8,158 nucleotides of DNA from Patescibacteria group bacterium (GCA_003524845.1 DQGR01000045.1:1-8158), one strand, 5' to 3'. Positions 1 to 6,087 are shown, numbered from the stretch's first letter. Notes: generated by a model not told the origin, from the letters alone. Numbers and translations are program-made.

Positions 1-1204
1 TTTCGTTATATTCTCCTTCGCCAAAATGGGTATAACGAATAAGTCCATCTTTATCTATTAAGTATTTAGCCGGCCAGTAATTGTTGTTGTACGCTCTCCA
101 AGTAGCAAAATCATTATCCTGGACAATCGGATAGGTCAGTTGAAAATCTTTGATCGCCTGCATAACGTTCTTCTCATTTTTTTCAAATTCAAACTCAGGT
201 GCATGGATGCCGATGATGACCAAACCTTTATCTTTATAGGTATTCCACCATTTCCGTAAATAGGGAAACGTGCGTTGACAATTGATACATGAATATGTCC
301 AAAAATCGATAATCACCACTTTACCTTTGAGTTGAGACAATGTAAGCGGACTGGTATTAAACCACGCGCCGCCGGCAATAATTTCCGGAGCAAGTGGGCC
401 TTTGGGAAGCGTGAGATCTGACATGGGTTTGCCGATCACGGTTTCATCCATTGGTTTCGGATTAACTTGTTTTAGCGCTTCCCTGACTGTTTGATTATCT
501 TCGAACTGAGTTAAGCCAACTCCATACTCTGGGAATGTATTGAGAATATAGGTTTGGAACCGACGGTCGAAATTGAAAAAGATAACAATAGCAACCAGAA
601 TCATCACCATCCCAAAGGCTTTCTGAATTTTTGCCGTATTTTTAAGTAGCCAGGGGATTTTTTGCAGCGCAGTATTTCCGGCACGCATGATGGCAAACAT
701 CGGTAGTGCTGTACCAATTGAGTAGGCGAAAGTTATGAGCGCAGCTTGAACAGTAACTGTGCTGGTAAGGGCGAGACTGATGACTGAGGCGAGAATTGGT
801 CCGACACAAGGCGTCCAAAGCAGCCCGAGCGAACTGCCAATCAGCAATCCTCCGAAAAATCCATGTCGCGCTTGCGTATTTGGTGCAAGCCGGGTCAGCT
901 TGCTCAGCCACTGCTGCGTGAGCGACTGTAATTTTGAAACCACGAGACTGAGTCCAAATAAAATTAAGATAAGTATTGATATAAGACGCAGCGAATCGGC
1001 TGGAACTGCGCTGAGTTTCACAATTGTCGTCAGAAATAAGGTAAAGAAGGTAAAACTCAAAACAAACCCGAATACAATCCCAAAAGGCCGGCGTTTATCC
1101 GTATCCACTGATGAGGATAAAATAATTGGAAGTAGTGGCAAAATGCACGGAGAGAGAATGGTAACGATGCCGGCCAGAAACGCAAACGCGATAAGTACAA
1201 TCAT
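1..1204 (-). CDS. dipZ: DipZ-like CcdA/TlpA thiol-disulfide fusion protein (3' end outside window)
   Basis: The first 401 codons of a gene that continues past the left edge. It probably carries electrons from the cytoplasm across the membrane to an extracytoplasmic thioredoxin domain. Residues 1-212 form a CcdA/DsbD-like membrane domain with about six hydrophobic segments. Its two redox cysteines sit in SPCILP (Cys20) and TPCVGP (Cys133), the usual paired positions. After a linker, residues from about 285 form a TlpA/AhpC-type thioredoxin domain with WTYSCINCQRTF (Cys306, Cys309) and a cis-Pro candidate at WPAKY (Pro378). The CcdA plus YSCINC arrangement is typical of DipZ. The ATG lies 4 nt after the stop of the upstream thioredoxin gene, so the two are co-transcribed and probably translationally coupled; I see no Shine-Dalgarno of its own. 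Any C-terminal domain beyond the thioredoxin fold is out of view. The family call is firm; the electron donor and clients are unknown. Confidence 0.9.
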   Translation of the reverse strand, partial: MIVLIAFAFLAGIVTILSPCILPLLPIILSSSVDTDKRRPFGIVFGFVLSFTFFTLFLTTIVKLSAVPADSLRLISILILILFGLSLVVSKLQSLTQQWLSKLTRLAPNTQARHGFFGGLLIGSSLGLLWTPCVGPILASVISLALTSTVTVQAALITFAYSIGTALPMFAIMRAGNTALQKIPWLLKNTAKIQKAFGMVMILVAIVIFFNFDRRFQTYILNTFPEYGVGLTQFEDNQTVREALKQVNPKPMDETVIGKPMSDLTLPKGPLAPEIIAGGAWFNTSPLTLSQLKGKVVIIDFWTYSCINCQRTFPYLRKWWNTYKDKGLVIIGIHAPEFEFEKNEKNVMQAIKDFQLTYPIVQDNDFATWRAYNNNYWPAKYLIDKDGLIRYTHFGEGEYNE

Positions 1205-1208
1205 GAGT

Positions 1209-1706
1209 TTATTGGATGTTCGTTAACAATTCGTCAATCTCGCCACCGTTCCAGATAGTAACCTCATTGCCTTGGTCATCAATCTGGATAAAAGTGTGTT
1301 GATAGGTGACGCCATATTTTTGCGCCAGTGCTTTTTCCTGCGCATCCGTATCAGTATCGTTGTAGTTAACTCGTATCAGGGTCACGTCTTCGGGAATTTG
1401 ACTTTCATTTTGCCGGAAACTCGCATCTGCGGGCCGGCAAGTCGGGCACCAGTTCGCGTAGAAGTATAAAACTCTGCGGGTATCTACAGCTTGACTTAGG
1501 GCGGTCTGTGAATACTCGACATAACGGGAAGCGGAATTTGCCAAAGATGTATTCTGAGTGGTATTTTCAACCAGGTCTGTCGAAGCAGTTTTCGTACTGA
1601 GATCAGGTTGTAGTGCAGATTTTTGGCTACTACTGATGGTATAGGCACCAATACCCAGGATAGCAAGTACTACTACAGTAATCACAATAAGTGTTGGATT
1701 TTTCAT
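1209..1706 (-). CDS. membrane-anchored thioredoxin-like protein
   Basis: A 165-residue protein with an N-terminal hydrophobic anchor (about residues 5-25), no lipobox, a Ser/Thr-rich linker to about residue 60, then a thioredoxin fold. The active site is ANWCPTCR (Cys87, Cys90), preceded by the beta strand VLYFY. The domain should lie outside the cytoplasmic membrane and exchange disulfides there, probably with the DipZ-like protein encoded 4 nt downstream. The oddity is that the loop normally carrying the cis-proline reads YGVTYQHTF, placing His137 where thioredoxins have Pro. I have a recollection of similar QHTF loops in other small thioredoxin-like proteins, so this may mark a subfamily rather than a defect. 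The start is supported by GGGAGGAA about 10 nt upstream and a good promoter before it. It could be a reductase or an oxidase; the sequence alone does not decide. Confidence 0.9.
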   Translation of the reverse strand: MKNPTLIVITVVVLAILGIGAYTISSSQKSALQPDLSTKTASTDLVENTTQNTSLANSASRYVEYSQTALSQAVDTRRVLYFYANWCPTCRPADASFRQNESQIPEDVTLIRVNYNDTDTDAQEKALAQKYGVTYQHTFIQIDDQGNEVTIWNGGEIDELLTNIQ

Positions 1707-1716
1707 ACGGTTAATT

Positions 1717-1724
1717 TTCCTCCC
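1717..1724 (-). promoter_or_regulatory. Shine-Dalgarno of the thioredoxin-dipZ operon
   Basis: GGGAGGAA on the minus strand, ending 10 nt before the ATG at 1706. It is the strongest and best placed ribosome binding site in the window and fixes this start. Most other gene starts here have none. Confidence 0.75.
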
Positions 1725-1731
1725 AGAAGTT

Positions 1732-1760
1732 ATCCTACTGAATCAAGAGATTTTTCTCAA
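1732..1760 (-). promoter_or_regulatory. sigma70-like promoter of the thioredoxin-dipZ operon
   Basis: Minus strand TTGAGA (1760-1755), 17-nt spacer, TAGGAT (1737-1732). The predicted start of transcription leaves a leader of about 20 nt that contains the Shine-Dalgarno. This is the one clearly leadered promoter in the window. A short GAGA-AAAA-TCTC inverted repeat overlaps the -35 box but is too small to call an operator. Confidence 0.55.
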
Positions 1761-1835
1761 GTAGATTTTTACCTAAACATTCCAGCTGTTGCGTAGGGGA
1801 TGAAAGATGGCGGAGAGCGAAAGGTGTAATAAGCC

Positions 1836-1859
1836 AAAAAACTCTTCAGTGAACAAGAG
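1836..1859 (-). terminator. possible intrinsic terminator of the 1846-2436 gene
   Basis: On the minus strand, CTCTT, an 8-nt loop and AAGAG are followed directly by six Ts (1841-1836). The stem can gain a G-U pair. The hairpin overlaps the stop codon of the gene. The stem is short and poor in G and C, so termination would be weak. Confidence 0.4.
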
Positions 1860-2436
1860 CTGAACCGTCTTGCAACTTGCCCAAGCGCTGCAAAAATTCT
1901 GCTTTTTCAAATTTGACACTTTCAGGCGTGACTGATTTAAATAGTTGTGGACAAAAGCGCTTGGCATTGTAGAAAATCCCGTGTGCATAAGGGAGTAAAA
2001 GCAGCATCAGCTCTGGTTTTTTTGGTGATTCCCCCAGTGCTTCGAGGGCACGCCTGGTTAAATAAGAGTAAACTTCGGGATTTTGGCTGGGAATTAAAGG
2101 ATCTTCGGCAAGGGCAATGCTACAGTATGCAGCGGCAATAATCGTTTCTTCAGCGCGGGGAAACTGGGCACTCGAAATAGTATAAAGTGAATAATAAAAA
2201 GCTTGACTTCTGTTTGAATCCCATTGAATGAGTGCCCCAGTCAAAAACTCGTTTTCGGCTTTCCAGCGCGCCCGGTCTAGAGACGAATTTTCCAGAATCT
2301 TGCCGGCTTGCAAATGAGATTGTAAATATTTTTTAACATCTACCAGCTGAACTTGTGGTGATTTGGCTAAAATTTCGGTATTGGCATCCATTATGATCGC
2401 GCCGATTTCTGCTAACATTTCTTTACGGATTGACAT
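1846..2436 (-). CDS. uncharacterised helical soluble protein
   Basis: I do not recognise this family. The protein has 196 residues from the ATG at 2436, starting MSIRKEMLAEIGAIIMDANT, with no signal peptide or membrane segment. The whole length looks alpha-helical, with amphipathic stretches (for example around the DVKKYLQSHLQAGKIL and YSYLTRRALEAL segments), reminiscent of a TPR-like or helical-bundle fold, but no repeat register is clear. It has two scattered cysteines and no obvious catalytic motif. An in-frame ATG at 2472 would add 12 residues. I prefer 2436 because TATACT lies exactly 7 nt before it with a -35-like TTGCGC 17 nt further up, so 2472 falls inside the -35 box and would not be transcribed. 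The gene is transcribed alone, divergently from the hydrolase at 2539. It is real by length and promoter fit; function unknown. Confidence 0.7.
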   Translation of the reverse strand: MSIRKEMLAEIGAIIMDANTEILAKSPQVQLVDVKKYLQSHLQAGKILENSSLDRARWKAENEFLTGALIQWDSNRSQAFYYSLYTISSAQFPRAEETIIAAAYCSIALAEDPLIPSQNPEVYSYLTRRALEALGESPKKPELMLLLLPYAHGIFYNAKRFCPQLFKSVTPESVKFEKAEFLQRLGKLQDGSALVH

Positions 2437-2443
2437 GACGCGC

Positions 2444-2472
2444 AGTATACGCCTTAGGCCGTCTTTGCGCAA
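2444..2472 (-). promoter_or_regulatory. leaderless-type promoter of the 2436 gene
   Basis: Minus strand TTGCGC (2472-2467), 17-nt spacer, TATACT (2449-2444), then 7 nt to the ATG at 2436. Transcription would begin at or next to the A of the start codon. The -35 lies inside a perfect palindrome TTTGCGCAAA (2464-2473) in the divergent intergenic region. Confidence 0.5.
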
Positions 2473-2538
2473 ATAATAATAATGGAGGACTTCATCTTTG
2501 CGGCATTTTTCTGTACACTACAAAAACGCTGCACGCTT

Positions 2539-3630
2539 ATGCATAAAATTTCTCTGTCGCAAAAAATAATTATCGGATTACTAGGAATTGTTGGAATTGT
2601 GGTGGTTTACGGCACACTCGCTTTGGTCGTTCCAAAAAAGGGGGAAACGGTCACGCCGCTGGTGAATCAAGTAGCACCAATAGCGAAAAAAGTCTCGCCA
2701 ACCCCGAGTCCGTTTCCGTTTCCGTTTCCGTTTCAGGAACTGACTATTCCGTATTTGCGCAGTCGAAATTACGTAAGTAATCTAAGTAACCTACAAAAAG
2801 TTGCGGAAACCCAAACCTATACTTCATACATTGCGCAGTATGATTCGGATGGTTTGACAATTTACGGATTGTTAACGATTCCCAAAGGCGATATGCCACA
2901 TGATGGTTGGCCTGCTGTGGTGTTTGTGCATGGATATATTCCGCCGCATTCGTATCAGGCCCAGGTAAATTATGCTTCATACGTGGATTATCTGGCTAAA
3001 AATAAACTCGTAGTTTTTAAACCTGATTTACGCGGGCATGGCAAATCTGAAGGCGAACCCGGCGGTACGTATTACAGCGCTGACTACATTATTGATGTTC
3101 TCAATGCCCGAGCTGCATTGGAATCAAGTACTATTGTCAATGCAAAGGGAATTGGTTTGTGGGGACACAGTATGGCGGGAAATATTATTTTCCGCGCCTT
3201 TGCAGTCCGGCCGGAGATTCCGGCCATTGCAATCTGGGCAGGAGCTGTTTATACGTATTCTGATTTTTCTGAATATAGCATTAGCGATAACAGCTATCAG
3301 CCGTCGCAAGTAGGGACAGAAAGCCGGCGCCGCAGGCAGGAATTATTTAATACTTATGGCACGTTTAGTCCAACGAGCCCATTCTGGCAGCAGGTCGCGG
3401 GAACGAATTACATTTCTGATATCAAAGGCGCAATTGCAGTCCACCATGCGGTGGATGATCCGGTGGTCAGTATCGATTACAGCCGGAACTTAATGCGAAT
3501 ACTTAATCAAACTGCAATTTCGCATACGCTCTTTGAATATGATTCCGGCGGACACAACATAACCGGAACGAGCTTTACAACCGCCATGGAACGCACCGTT
3601 GATTTCTTTACCCGGAATTTAAAACGTTGA
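2539..3630 (+). CDS. membrane-anchored alpha/beta hydrolase (S9 peptidase / esterase-like)
   Basis: A 363-residue serine hydrolase with an N-terminal anchor (about residues 9-32), a Pro-rich linker holding a PFPFPFPF tract, then an alpha/beta hydrolase domain probably exposed outside the membrane. Core motifs are VVFVHGY (oxyanion region, near 131), the strand-loop PDLRGHGKSEG, the nucleophile elbow LWGHSMAGN (Ser211), an acid in AVDDPVVS (Asp306 or 307) and the histidine in SGGHNITG (His339). The elbow has Ala in place of the last Gly of GxSxG, a tolerated change. The layout suits a dienelactone-hydrolase or prolyl-oligopeptidase-type enzyme; peptidase versus esterase cannot be told from sequence. 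Starting at ATG 2539 gives a normal basic stretch plus anchor. The upstream in-frame ATG at 2482 would prefix 19 unnatural residues. No Shine-Dalgarno is present; a TACACT at 2514-2519 could serve as a -10. Confidence 0.88.
   Translation: MHKISLSQKIIIGLLGIVGIVVVYGTLALVVPKKGETVTPLVNQVAPIAKKVSPTPSPFPFPFPFQELTIPYLRSRNYVSNLSNLQKVAETQTYTSYIAQYDSDGLTIYGLLTIPKGDMPHDGWPAVVFVHGYIPPHSYQAQVNYASYVDYLAKNKLVVFKPDLRGHGKSEGEPGGTYYSADYIIDVLNARAALESSTIVNAKGIGLWGHSMAGNIIFRAFAVRPEIPAIAIWAGAVYTYSDFSEYSISDNSYQPSQVGTESRRRRQELFNTYGTFSPTSPFWQQVAGTNYISDIKGAIAVHHAVDDPVVSIDYSRNLMRILNQTAISHTLFEYDSGGHNITGTSFTTAMERTVDFFTRNLKR
2709..2734 (+). repeat. hexanucleotide tandem repeat coding for a PFPFPFPF linker
   Basis: TCCGTT is repeated four times plus TC, in frame, coding for alternating Pro-Phe in the linker between the membrane anchor and the hydrolase domain. 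Because the unit is 6 bp, gain or loss of copies changes linker length without shifting the frame. Confidence 0.85.
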
Positions 3631-3655
3631 CATATTTTTTTCCGTATGTCATCAT
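3627..3655 (+). promoter_or_regulatory. promoter of the coiled-coil exported protein gene
   Basis: A perfect consensus TTGACA (3627-3632) overlaps the stop codon of the hydrolase gene. After a 17-nt spacer comes CATCAT (3650-3655), a 4/6 match to the -10. The ATG at 3662 starts 6 nt later, at the expected transcription start, so the mRNA would be leaderless. Confidence 0.5.
3628..3651. repeat. perfect 7-bp inverted repeat across the promoter spacer
   Basis: TGACATA, 10 nt, then TATGTCA. The left arm overlaps the -35 and the right arm reaches into the -10 of the promoter at 3627-3655. A T-run lies in the loop rather than after the stem, so an intrinsic terminator is unlikely; a binding site for a dimeric regulator fits better. 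Confidence 0.5.
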
Positions 3656-3661
3656 ATGCGA

Positions 3662-4294
3662 ATGTTCAAGGAATTTAGACATTTTATTTTAGTGGTATTG
3701 ATTCTTGTTTTTTCCACGTCACCAGCATTTGGTCTGACGAGTACGGGTTCTGCAAACAGATTGGAAGAAATCAAGGCCTCGGCTTCGGCCAGACGGCAGG
3801 AAGTTATGCAGATAGTAGAGGAAAAACGGGCTGCAGCAAGGGAGCGTTGGCAGGCAATTAAAGACGAGCATAAACTCGCAGCGCTTGAGCGGATTGAAAC
3901 GCATCTTGCCAATATCAATACCCGGATCACCGCACATTTTTCGCGGGTACTGACGCGGCTCGAGGCAATTCTGGCAAAAATAAGTACCCGGGCCAGTCGT
4001 GCTGCGCAAAATGGTAAAGATATTTCAAGTGTGACCGCAGCAACTGCTTCGGCCACTCTCGCGATCAACACGGCAAAAGAAGCGGTTGCTTCTCAAGCAG
4101 CAAAGACCTATGAGGTGACCATTACTGATGAAGCCACGGCAAAAAATGTTGTCCAGACGGCAATGCAGGAGTTGATAGCAGATCTTGCGGCGGTACGGCA
4201 AATTGTCACGAGTGCGCGTGAAGCTGTACATGCAGCGGCGCAAGCTTTGCGCACCGTAATCGGTACAGAAGCCGGGGAAGGAGCCACACCGTAA
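3662..4294 (+). CDS. exported coiled-coil protein of unknown function
   Basis: A 210-residue secreted protein. Residues 1-24 form a signal peptide with a hydrophobic core (FILVVLILVF) and a likely signal peptidase I site after AFG. The mature part is almost entirely helical and rich in Ala, Arg, Glu and Lys. A charged coiled-coil region spans about 33-110 (segments such as RRQEVMQIVEEKRAAARERW and RIETHLANINTRI), followed by an Ala/Thr-rich helical region to about 203 and a short Gly-rich tail. It has no cysteines and no catalytic motif. I recall similar exported coiled-coil proteins as a recurrent, unnamed type in Microgenomates/Parcubacteria genomes. ATG 3662 is preferred over ATG 3656 because it lies at the predicted transcription start. 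The gene is followed 3 nt later by the single-pass membrane protein gene at 4298, so the two are probably co-expressed and may act together at the cell surface. Confidence 0.8.
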   Translation: MFKEFRHFILVVLILVFSTSPAFGLTSTGSANRLEEIKASASARRQEVMQIVEEKRAAARERWQAIKDEHKLAALERIETHLANINTRITAHFSRVLTRLEAILAKISTRASRAAQNGKDISSVTAATASATLAINTAKEAVASQAAKTYEVTITDEATAKNVVQTAMQELIADLAAVRQIVTSAREAVHAAAQALRTVIGTEAGEGATP

Positions 4295-4297
4295 TTT

Positions 4298-4690
4298 ATG
4301 GAACAGCCTGCCAATCAACCAGCACCCCAAGTCGTCAATCTTGAGACTCAGGTACCGGTTGTCGTCAATGCAAATACGCCTTTGGCCCAGCCGCCGAAAC
4401 AAAATTCAAAATTACTGCTTATCTTGTTGGCAATTTTTGCAATCATCGGCGTGTCGGTCATTTCATATTTTCTCATCTGGAAAGCTCCCTTAACATCAGT
4501 TTCTCCGGCTCTCATGGAACAAGAACTTAATAAAGCAGCTGTTCCGGAACAACCGACGACTCAGACCGAACCGCCGCCAGTTTCTAATTCTGACTCAATT
4601 GACGCAATCGAACAGGACTTGGAAAACACCACAGTTCCCGACGACAGTATCCTCTATACTGATATTAAGACCGATCTGAATCAACTATAA
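4298..4690 (+). CDS. single-pass membrane protein with C-terminal short repeats
   Basis: A 130-residue protein with a Pro/Gln-rich N-terminal segment (1-37), one strong membrane segment (about 39-61) and an acidic Pro/Thr-rich C-terminal half. No signal peptidase site is seen. The C-terminal half has a degenerate repeat: MEQELNKAAVP (73-83), IEQDLENTTVP (104-114) and a final IKTDLNQL (123-130). I recall similar xIExDLN-type tails in small CPR membrane proteins, but know no function. The start lies 3 nt after the upstream stop. AAGGAG (4278-4283) is 14 nt away, long for a Shine-Dalgarno, so translational coupling to the coiled-coil gene is likely. Together the two genes look like one envelope unit. 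Confidence 0.8.
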   Translation: MEQPANQPAPQVVNLETQVPVVVNANTPLAQPPKQNSKLLLILLAIFAIIGVSVISYFLIWKAPLTSVSPALMEQELNKAAVPEQPTTQTEPPPVSNSDSIDAIEQDLENTTVPDDSILYTDIKTDLNQL

Positions 4691-4708
4691 CTCTAACTTT
4701 AGTGGATA

Positions 4709-4737
4709 TTGCCAAGGTGGTTATTTCAGTATAGTAT
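4709..4737 (+). promoter_or_regulatory. promoter of the Cys-rich anchored protein gene
   Basis: TTGCCA (4709-4714), 17-nt spacer, TAGTAT (4732-4737), then 8 nt to the ATG at 4746. The overlapping TATAGT (4730-4735) is a better -10 but leaves only a 15-nt spacer. Either way the leader is absent or a few nt, and no Shine-Dalgarno is present. Confidence 0.45.
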
Positions 4738-4745
4738 CTACATCC

Positions 4746-5450
4746 ATGAATAAAATCCCCGTACTTGTTGGTTTACTATTTGCATTTGGAGTTCTGGGTG
4801 GCGGTGTGTATTTATTTCTCAATCAACGGTCGCCGGCGCCCGATACGCGATCTAAAGTTACTACTTCGCAAGATAACGGGGTAAACGTGATGGGCGAAGC
4901 AGTAGAAAATCCCAAGCCTGCATCGCAATCACTTAAAAGTTTGTTATTGTTTTCAACTAATAAACAGTGCTTATTTAAGGATCCAGAGTCCGGCAGTTCG
5001 GGAATTATGTATGGCGGAAGTCAAAGTGTGCGAGTTGATTTTATCCAGGGCGGTGCGGATTCAAATCTGACTTCGCATTTGATTTCAGATGGGGCGAGTC
5101 TCTACCTGTGGTTTGAGGGCGAAAATACGGGACTGAAAGCATCGGTAGCTGATATTGAAAAACTCAGCACCCGCGCAGCCGGAATTTCGGATAAAACCGT
5201 GGATATAAATAGTGAAGTTGAATATGAATGTAAGCCATGGATCGTTGATCAAAAACTGTTGGCGCTGCCCTTGGGGATGCAATTTACTGATTTAGATACG
5301 ATAAATACACAGTTGCCGGGTGGGGGACAAATCGAAAACAGTCAAAACGATGAAAGTATAAATGAAGAAGTGAAAGCAGCTCAATGTACTGCCTGTGAAA
5401 CCTTGCCTGATGAAGCTGAAACTCAGTGTAAGCAGGCGATCGGGTGCTGA
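4746..5450 (+). CDS. membrane-anchored Cys-rich protein of unknown function
   Basis: A 234-residue protein with an N-terminal hydrophobic anchor (about residues 5-25, Gly-rich, no lipobox), a flexible linker to about 60 and a beta-rich extracytoplasmic domain (65-185). This domain contains HLISDGASLYLWFEG and an ECKPW motif. A short acidic linker leads to a compact C-terminal motif. Six cysteines are all extracytoplasmic: Cys75 and Cys162 in the domain, then Cys214-x2-Cys217-x10-Cys228-x5-Cys234 at the very end, suggesting one domain disulfide and a small two-disulfide or metal-binding tail. I recall this arrangement (SLKxLL start, SDG-YxW core, CxxC-LP-EA-QCK-GC end) as a recurrent unnamed CPR protein. 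The six cysteines make it a plausible client of the redox operon at 1-1706 (inference). The gene is convergent with the toxin remnant that ends at 5460. Confidence 0.8.
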   Translation: MNKIPVLVGLLFAFGVLGGGVYLFLNQRSPAPDTRSKVTTSQDNGVNVMGEAVENPKPASQSLKSLLLFSTNKQCLFKDPESGSSGIMYGGSQSVRVDFIQGGADSNLTSHLISDGASLYLWFEGENTGLKASVADIEKLSTRAAGISDKTVDINSEVEYECKPWIVDQKLLALPLGMQFTDLDTINTQLPGGGQIENSQNDESINEEVKAAQCTACETLPDEAETQCKQAIGC

Positions 5451-5459
5451 CTTTATTGA

Positions 5460-5797
5460 CTACTTAATGCTTACCGCTTTTCCCACATAATCTTCCGGAT
5501 TCTTATTTGTAATAAAGTTGGTTACTTTTTGGTCAATTTCATAGTTCGCGAGCTGTGATTCGATTCCGATAATGCCAGGTTTGTCGCGTTTAACCAGTTT
5601 TCTAAAATCCTTAAAATTTATAGTTAAAACAAATCTATTCTCCCGTAATGCCAGCTCATAAATTGTCCTGTCCTCCACTTGTGGTGACAGGCGAAAATCG
5701 TGAACCATATGAGCTAGGTTTGCTTTCTTCTTCAGTATGGAAATGCAACGGCGCTTGCAAAGGCAGCGTCAAGCAACAGTCGGAATTTCTTCCTGAC
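5460..5797 (-). pseudogene. DUF5615 (PIN-like) toxin, frameshifted
   Basis: The toxin half of a DUF433-DUF5615 pair, split over two frames. The N-terminal part KFRLLLDAAFASAVAFPY (from 5788) carries the first conserved acidic residue (LLLD) and stops at TGA 5734-5732. In the neighbouring frame the protein resumes as LKKKANLAHMVHDF and runs to 5460, with RTIYELALRENRFVL and the NFKDF motif. Putting back one base near 5735 (TACTG to TACCTG) joins them into a protein of about 110 residues, normal for the family. No ATG or GTG is available for the first part: the codon before KFR is AAG where ATG would be expected, and TTG 5776 is the only near alternative. The intact second frame from ATG 5708 would give 82 residues lacking the first catalytic Asp. 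DUF5615 proteins are PIN-like putative RNases. It is either a decaying gene or a sequencing error; I favour decay because both start and frame are damaged. Confidence 0.75.
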
Positions 5798-5810
5798 GAG
5801 GGGTTTTTGT

Positions 5811-6014
5811 TTACGCAAGTTGTTTCAAGTAAAACCGATATATTTCCTGCAAATCTTTTTTCGCAAGCGTTAAGTAGGGGTAATCTTTCTTAAAGTCTTT
5901 AATGGTATACCCTTGAATATGAAGTGCCACAATCCGGGCTACCGGTATGCGCGTACCTTTTATGACCGGCTGCCCACCGAGAATCTTGGGATTTTGTTCG
6001 ATGATTTTTGGCAT
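5811..6014 (-). CDS. DUF433 antitoxin-like protein
   Basis: A 67-residue protein from the ATG at 6014, with the family signature GGQPVIKGTRIPVARIV near the N-terminus and DYPYLTLAKKDLQEI near the C-terminus. DUF433 (COG2442) is a small helix-turn-helix-type protein commonly encoded beside DUF5615 PIN-like proteins (COG4634), and the pair has been predicted as a type II toxin-antitoxin system. Here the broken toxin gene follows about 14-30 nt downstream on the same strand, the expected order. A longer in-frame start at 6101 would add 29 residues that overlap the divergent hydrolase gene and lack family similarity. The ATG at 6014 sits 10 nt after TATAAT. Antitoxins of this kind often repress their own promoter, and a small inverted repeat overlaps the -35. 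The gene is intact although its partner is not. Confidence 0.85.
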   Translation of the reverse strand: MPKIIEQNPKILGGQPVIKGTRIPVARIVALHIQGYTIKDFKKDYPYLTLAKKDLQEIYRFYLKQLA

Positions 6015-6024
6015 AGTTGAGTTT

Positions 6025-6052
6025 ATTATACTGGACGAAGTTTGAGAATCAA
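6025..6052 (-). promoter_or_regulatory. promoter of the DUF433-DUF5615 pair
   Basis: Minus strand TTGATT (6052-6047), 16-nt spacer, consensus TATAAT (6030-6025), then 10 nt to the ATG at 6014. The predicted leader is at most a few nt and has no Shine-Dalgarno. Confidence 0.55.
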
Positions 6053-6053
6053 A
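6041..6053. repeat. inverted repeat TTTGA-GAA-TCAAA, possible operator
   Basis: Perfect 5-bp arms around a 3-bp centre, in the 73-bp divergent region, overlapping the antitoxin -35 box and about 20 bp upstream of the hydrolase -10. Its position suits autoregulation by the DUF433 protein, but the repeat is short and chance cannot be excluded. Confidence 0.35.
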
Positions 6054-6071
6054 CATATAACATATTTTTGC

Positions 6072-6080
6072 TGATATAAT
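6072..6080 (+). promoter_or_regulatory. extended -10 promoter of the 6088 hydrolase gene
   Basis: TGATATAAT: a TGN extension plus perfect TATAAT (6075-6080), 7 nt before the ATG at 6088. No convincing -35 is present, which extended -10 promoters tolerate. The transcript would be leaderless. Confidence 0.6.
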
Positions 6081-6087
6081 TCTGCCT

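Noticed and set aside
759..1226. Plus-strand open frame of 155 codons
   Set aside because: It lies antisense to the CcdA part of the DipZ gene, whose membrane motifs and redox cysteines are unmistakable; the plus frame resembles no family.
2482..2538. Upstream ATG extension of the anchored hydrolase
   Set aside because: It would add 19 residues before a natural basic-plus-hydrophobic anchor, has no Shine-Dalgarno and no promoter at proper distance.
4109..4402. Minus-strand open frames opposite the coiled-coil and single-pass genes
   Set aside because: They mirror the Ala-rich codons of the plus-strand genes and show no domain or start signal.
5732..5737. Programmed frameshift in the DUF5615 gene
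   Set aside because: Joining the parts needs a -1 shift, but there is no slippery heptamer or evident stimulatory hairpin, and the start codon is also missing. Decay or error is simpler.
5648..5893. Plus-strand open frame of 81 codons
   Set aside because: It is antisense to the toxin remnant and the end of the DUF433 gene, both of which show family motifs; the plus frame shows none.
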